Shown here one piece after another: positions 60,033 to 64,000 of a stretch of DNA of 64,000 bases. Position 1 is the stretch's first letter. The number at the start of each line of letters is the position of its first letter. The notes below the pieces were generated by a model. It was not told the origin of the DNA. It did no database searches and saw only the letters and a list, made by a program, of their open reading frames with translations. The DNA lies in the NCBI GenBank assembly GCA_030068075.1, contig CM057827.1, positions 71,252,500 through 71,316,499 of the forward strand, written 5' to 3'. Made by a program: the position numbers and the translations under genes. Source of the stretch: Paguma larvata. Taxonomy: Eukaryota > Chordata > Mammalia > Carnivora > Viverridae.

Positions 60033-60939
60033 GGCGATTCAGTACTTCCATGTGCGCATGTGCAGACCTCTGCAGGTGCGTGAGAGTTTCCCAGTCAAAG
60101 CCCAACTTAACTACCAAATAAAATCAGCCCCCTTTCAGAAGACGGCAATGTGCAGACATGGGGTTGGACAGATTCCCTCCCTAGACACCCTTTGCTGCTT
60201 CCTTCCATAACTGGAAAGACTTTGCCCAAATTTCTAGGAACCAACATATTCTTGAACCGTGTCTAGAATGGGAAGACCCTCTCCGTATACAGAAGCTTTC
60301 AGCTGAAACAGGCATGAGGTGGCAGTGGCTGACCCTCCCCTTTTGCGTTGAGCCTGGGCACTTACCATACAGAGGGCGTGGCTGGGTCTTCTGCTCTGGA
60401 TGGTGGTGACCAACCGGGTCTCAGGAGCTGCCAACACAAGAGAGACTTGGAGGCTTTGTATTCAGTCATCGTTGAGAGCCTATTAGGAGAACAAGGTGCC
60501 ATGCGGCCACTTGAAAGGCTGAGTGTCTAAAAATGCCCATTACAGAGGAAAATCCTTCCGCTCCGCTGACTGGGGCCAGGTCTATGGCTTTAAAGCAATT
60601 GGCGCAGATGCCGAGTGAAGGGGTGCATTCATTTCGTGCTCAATAAAACCAGTTTTATTCAGGGAAGTGAATTGTTATCCCCTCGGGAAGGGTGAAGGTA
60701 TAAAAACAGGTTGTAATTCTTGGAGAATCTAATTCCTCTGTTGCTGGAGACGGAAAGAGAAAGAGGGAGAGAGACGAGAGAGGTGGATGAAAGGGGGCTC
60801 TGTGGTCCTGGGGTAATTAGGTGGCTGGGATTTCTCCTGGAGCTTCGGGACGGTGCCAGATGTGTCCAGGCCCTCTGTGCGCCACCCCACAGAGCTAGCG
60901 TCCAGAGTCCCCCTCTTCCCCACCGTGGTCGCTCCTCGT

Positions 60940-61130
60940 GTCTGGGAATACATCAAAGGAGGTTTGATATTCATAACTGCTGTGAGTCATTTTCACATGG
61001 AGCTGTGGGGAGCTGCCTTCACCGCGGCACGCCGTATTCAGCCCTTTGTAAGAGCAGCTGAGCTGAACCAATCCCCCATTATGGGCGAGAGTAGATTCCT
61101 CCTGGGAGACCTGGATTTGCCCCCAGACCC
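60940..61130 (-). pseudogene. Possible truncated T-cell receptor V exon fragment
   Basis: After a TTTTATTCTGCACAG acceptor the minus strand encodes GVWGQIQVSQEESTLAHNGG followed by LVQLSCSYKGLN. This looks like the first third of an alpha/delta V exon: splice phase 1|2, strand A/B and first Cys in LSCSYK. No Trp of FR2, no YYC and no RSS could be found, and the frame runs on into unrelated-looking sequence. A hydrophobic stretch (VVVVGVLLMFFVL) about 200 bases upstream could be a decayed leader, but it lacks a clear start and donor. It is on the same strand as the other V genes, 7.7 kb upstream of the 53 kb gene. Chance similarity is possible. Confidence 0.38.
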
Positions 61131-61139
61131 CTGTGCAGA

Positions 61140-61480
61140 ATAAAATGGGTCTTTTTATTGAGAAATAGTTATTAAAACATCCTCCAGTCTTGCCTGGGCA
61201 CCTCCACCGCCCACCGAGACAGCTCTGCGTGGTCTCTTCCACAAGAGTGTGGCCACCTCCAGGCCCTGCTGTTAGTGTCAATAACATCTGAAACTCCCCT
61301 GTTTCTCTTGCTCTGAGGACAAAGAACATCAACAAGACTCCAACCACGACCACATTTCTTCTCAACTGGAGGAGGAAATTCTGCTCGCTCCTGTTGAGTG
61401 TGGCTATTGTTGGAAAAAGCATCGTGTGCGACACTCTTTGAGGGCTGGCAGAGGCTTGTGAAATTAAAGCCACAGGATCG
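61140..61480. other. Region upstream of the V-like fragment
   Basis: On the minus strand it holds the hydrophobic frame VVVVGVLLMFFVL discussed with the fragment; no clear leader exon or promoter. Confidence 0.35.
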
Positions 61481-61620
61481 CAGAGCTGGAAGGGCCTTAG
61501 TTATCATCTAATTCCAGCCCTTCAAATTACAGATGAGAAAAATGAGGCACAGGGAGGCTAAGTGACTCGTCTACAGTCACACAGACGAGTGAAGATTTCT
61601 AGCACATAGCCTCCGTTTCC
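61480..61620 (-). repeat. MIR-related SINE fragment
   Basis: AGAGCTGGAAGGGCCTTAGT, ATCATCTAATTCCAGCCCTT, AAAATGAGGCACAGGGAGGC and TAAGTGACTCGTCTACAGTC form a well known MIR-family arrangement. Confidence 0.75.
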
Positions 61621-61903
61621 AAAGCAGGGAGGGAAATAGTGGCAGGGTGAACCTTGCTATTGTTTTTCCCCCAGAGACTGTGTAGAGGTTTAAATTTTTT
61701 GGGAAGGGATGGGGACCAGGAGACTCGGTATCTGAGCTGTATCTCAGTTTTGTGCCTCAGTTTCTCTGTATGAAGAATGGCTACATAAAACCTTTGGTTG
61801 GGAGGGTGGGAGAATTAACTAAGGGGTGGTCAGGCTGAGTATGTGGGGGTAAGGCAAAGTGTGGGGAGTGGGAAAGTGGGTGGAATATAGAAATAAAATA
61901 CAG

Positions 61904-62114
61904 GGGCACCTGGGTGGCTCAGTCGGTTAAGCGTCCGACTTCGGCTCAGGTCATGATCTCACGGTTCGTGGGTTCAAGCCCCGCGTCAGGCTCTGTGCTG
62001 ACAGCTCAGAGCCTGGACCCTGCTTCATATTCTGTCTCCCTCTCTCTCTGCTCCTCCCCGCTCATGCTCTGTCTCTCAAAAATTAAATAAACATTAAAAA
62101 AATTAAAAAAAAAA
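61904..62114 (+). mobile_element. Young feline-type SINEC element with perfect target-site duplication
   Basis: Sense SINE near consensus: CACCTGGGTGGCTCAGTCGG, TCATGATCTCACGGTTCGTG, CT-block, and a long A-rich tail. The perfect 15-base duplication AGAAATAAAATACAG lies at 61889-61903 and 62115-62129. Confidence 0.95.
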
Positions 62115-62129
62115 AGAAATAAAATACAG

Positions 62130-64000
62130 TAGTACCTGCTTGCTCCCGGCCCTGGTAACAGTCCGTCAGGAGAAACCACTCTCCTAGTGAAAATATTTCA
62201 GGGTTAGCAGGGCTGGACTCCCCATCTTTGCTTGGGTCAGCATGGAAAAAAGTGTCCCCCTATCTGTGTGCATTCGAGTGCCTTTTCATTACCCTGCGTG
62301 TCTTCAGTTCTGCCACAAAAGCAAGCATGCCTTGCTCTTTAAAATGTCCGGAGCTCCGGGTCCCATTTGGGGTTTGTGGCAAAAGGTCAGACTCCAGAGC
62401 TGTCTGGTGGTAATCGGGTGCTGAATTAATGAGCCCTCAGGGACTGCCAGGGAGACCAGAGAGCTGCCAAGCTGGGCCTGGACTGAGTCTGGCAGCAGAG
62501 GCTACACAATGTCCCTTGGCAAGGTGGCCCCCGTGGGCTGCACCACTTCGCGTTGACTGGCAACCTGCCCGACACCCGGGCGGGGCGATGCTGCGAGCCC
62601 AGAGGCCCACGTCCCTACATCAGTCTTCTCAACTGCTTTCTCCTGTTATTACCTTGTCAACAGCGGCATCCGAGACACAAAGGACAACTCTGCATGATGA
62701 TGCAGTGAATGACTAGTTAGGTGCCTCCTGTTTAATAACCAGAGAAATATTGCTGTGCGGCATCTCTCCATATGCTCTGGCATCTGTGTCTGGCATGTAA
62801 GGGACTCATTTTCTTCACATATCTCATTAAAGATGTAAAGCAAAATGGAAGGGCTGCAAGCTTTACACACTCCCCCTCCCCACCCCACCCCACAACGCCT
62901 GGAACTCACTTTTCTTACCCTCTGCTGCCATCTAGTGGCCACTTGCCTCTTCTCCGCATTGTTTTCACGGTGGAGCTGAAGTTCGCTGGCGCCGGTGAAC
63001 CAGAAACCCCACAGTGGTGGATCTCCTTAGGTTCCCTGCTGCAGCAGGTCCCCGGTTCCTGACATCCGCCTGGACCACCCTGGCACTGCCTTCTGGAGCC
63101 TGGAGCCTTTTACCTGCTGGAGGGACCATGTCTGGATTTTTTACAAATCTGGCCATCTTCCAGACTCTAAACGTAAACCTTGAAAATCTGGCCCACTGAA
63201 CATGTCTTGCCAAAAACCGAGGTGAATTCTGCGACTTGGGCAGAGTCCCACACGCCACGCTGAAATTTCTCCTAATATCTTGAGGAATCCCCAGAGGTCG
63301 GGATGGAGAAAGTCACAGTGCAGAAGGGGACTTCCGTGGGTCTTTTCAGCCGCCTGCCGCCCACTTCCACACCAAGTCTTTGTAATCGGACACTCACTCC
63401 AGGACAGATCCCACCCTTTCAACTCGGGGTCCAAGTTTTCCAAGACTGACCTTGCTTGACATGAGCCCCATTGCTCGGGATAGCATCGAAGTGTGTTTTT
63501 AGCCCTGGTTCATCCGCCTGGGTCTTGGGCAGGTGTGCTGGGATGTGCGGACAGCTGTGAACACTCCCCAGGATGGAAGACCCAGTGCGACACACTGCGA
63601 CTCATGAGAGCAGTGAATAAAGTGCAGACAGGGCAGGCGCCAGCTGTGGGGTTTAAGCACGGGCAGCAGGTGCCTGCATATCACTGTGGGCCCCCAACAC
63701 AAGAGGAAGGGCTGGGGACTGAAACACAAAGAGTGATGTTGCTTTTTGTCGTCAAGCCAAGCAGTTAACGTCCTTCTCCTGAAGGCTTGGTGTGCGTTCA
63801 TTAATTTCATCAATTGACTCATTCTTCCATATGTACTCAGCTCTAGAATGTGCAATGAAGTAGACACAAAAAGCAGCATATGACACCATCTCAACCTTTA
63901 AGGATCTCGTTATCTAGAGAAGGAAGGAAGGAAGAAGCACTACAGTTAAAAACAGTGCTGATTAATTCTCTAAACGAGGAAAACATCTCACGTGGGAAGT
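62130..64000. other. No gene seen; CpG-rich patch and CTCF-like motif
   Basis: A small CpG-rich patch lies at 62545-62600. Frames on both strands at 62649-63443 overlap and lack splice context. A GGAA simple run lies at 63920-63936. The window ends in unique sequence. Confidence 0.45.
62920..62940 (-). promoter_or_regulatory. CTCF-like binding motif
   Basis: The minus strand reads GGCCACTAGATGGCAGCAGA. The core CCACTAGATGGC (62927-62938) fits the CTCF consensus CCASYAGRKGGC at every position. CTCF sites organise looping and insulation in antigen receptor loci. Occupancy cannot be seen from sequence. Confidence 0.6.

Noticed and set aside
60895..61473. 192-codon minus frame taken as one continuous gene
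   Set aside because: The V-like part begins at a splice acceptor inside it, so the upstream portion is intron-like; only the short V-like stretch was kept, at low confidence.
62110..62200. Minus-strand TACTACTGT (Tyr-Tyr-Cys) next to the 61.9 kb SINE
   Set aside because: Preceding codons (PGASR) do not follow V framework 3, and no RSS follows.
1..64000. CRISPR array, operon, phage or other microbial system
   Set aside because: Splice signals, SINEs, LTRs, MIR and L2 show mammalian nuclear DNA; the repeated motifs are SINEs and microsatellites.

Overview
This window is mammalian nuclear DNA, almost certainly from a felid. About two dozen tRNA-Lys-derived carnivore SINEs (SINEC type, with a head like GGGGCGCCTGGGTGGCTCAG, a CT-rich segment and an A-rich tail) are scattered over both strands. 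Several match the feline-type body (CGGGCTCTGTGCTGACAGC). Older mammalian repeats (MIR, L2, MER5-type, MaLR LTRs) make up much of the remaining recognisable sequence. There is no bacterial-style coding; nearly all open frames are short chance frames.

The real genes are T-cell receptor variable (V) segments, all on the minus strand. At 46624-47131 there is an intact V gene: leader exon, intron, V exon, then a 23-spacer recombination signal (RSS). It resembles the TRDV2 type of T-cell receptor delta V. At 53046-53447 there is a second intact V gene of a different subgroup, with an unusual heptamer (CACCATG) but a good nonamer. At 31417-31697 there is a broken TRDV2-like pseudogene with a stop codon, a lost second cysteine, an FR3 deletion and a 25-base RSS spacer. 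At about 61030-61130 there is a weaker V-like exon fragment. Read in the direction of transcription (right to left) the order is: V-like fragment, V, V, pseudo-V. No constant exon was found. D and J segments are too short to exclude by eye, and a hand search for delta D segments left of 31 kb found none.

The best reading is the delta V part of a cat TRA/TRD locus in reverse orientation. By the usual V-D-J-C order, delta D, J and C segments would lie left of the window or in its left part. Each intact V gene would be transcribed in developing thymocytes and joined by RAG at its RSS to a downstream D or J segment. Three CTCF-like motifs (21384, 58367, 62927) all read on the minus strand, like the V genes, and could help organise locus looping.

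Layout by region: 1-31 kb holds only repeats (MaLR LTR, L2, MIR, several SINE clusters) and unique sequence. 31.4-31.7 kb is the pseudo-V. 32-46 kb holds MER5-type DNA transposon relics, microsatellites and an MLT1-type LTR. 46-54 kb carries the two intact V genes. 54-58 kb has a run of three SINEs of different types. 58-64 kb has the V-like fragment, CTCF-like motifs and a young SINE with a perfect 15-base target-site duplication.
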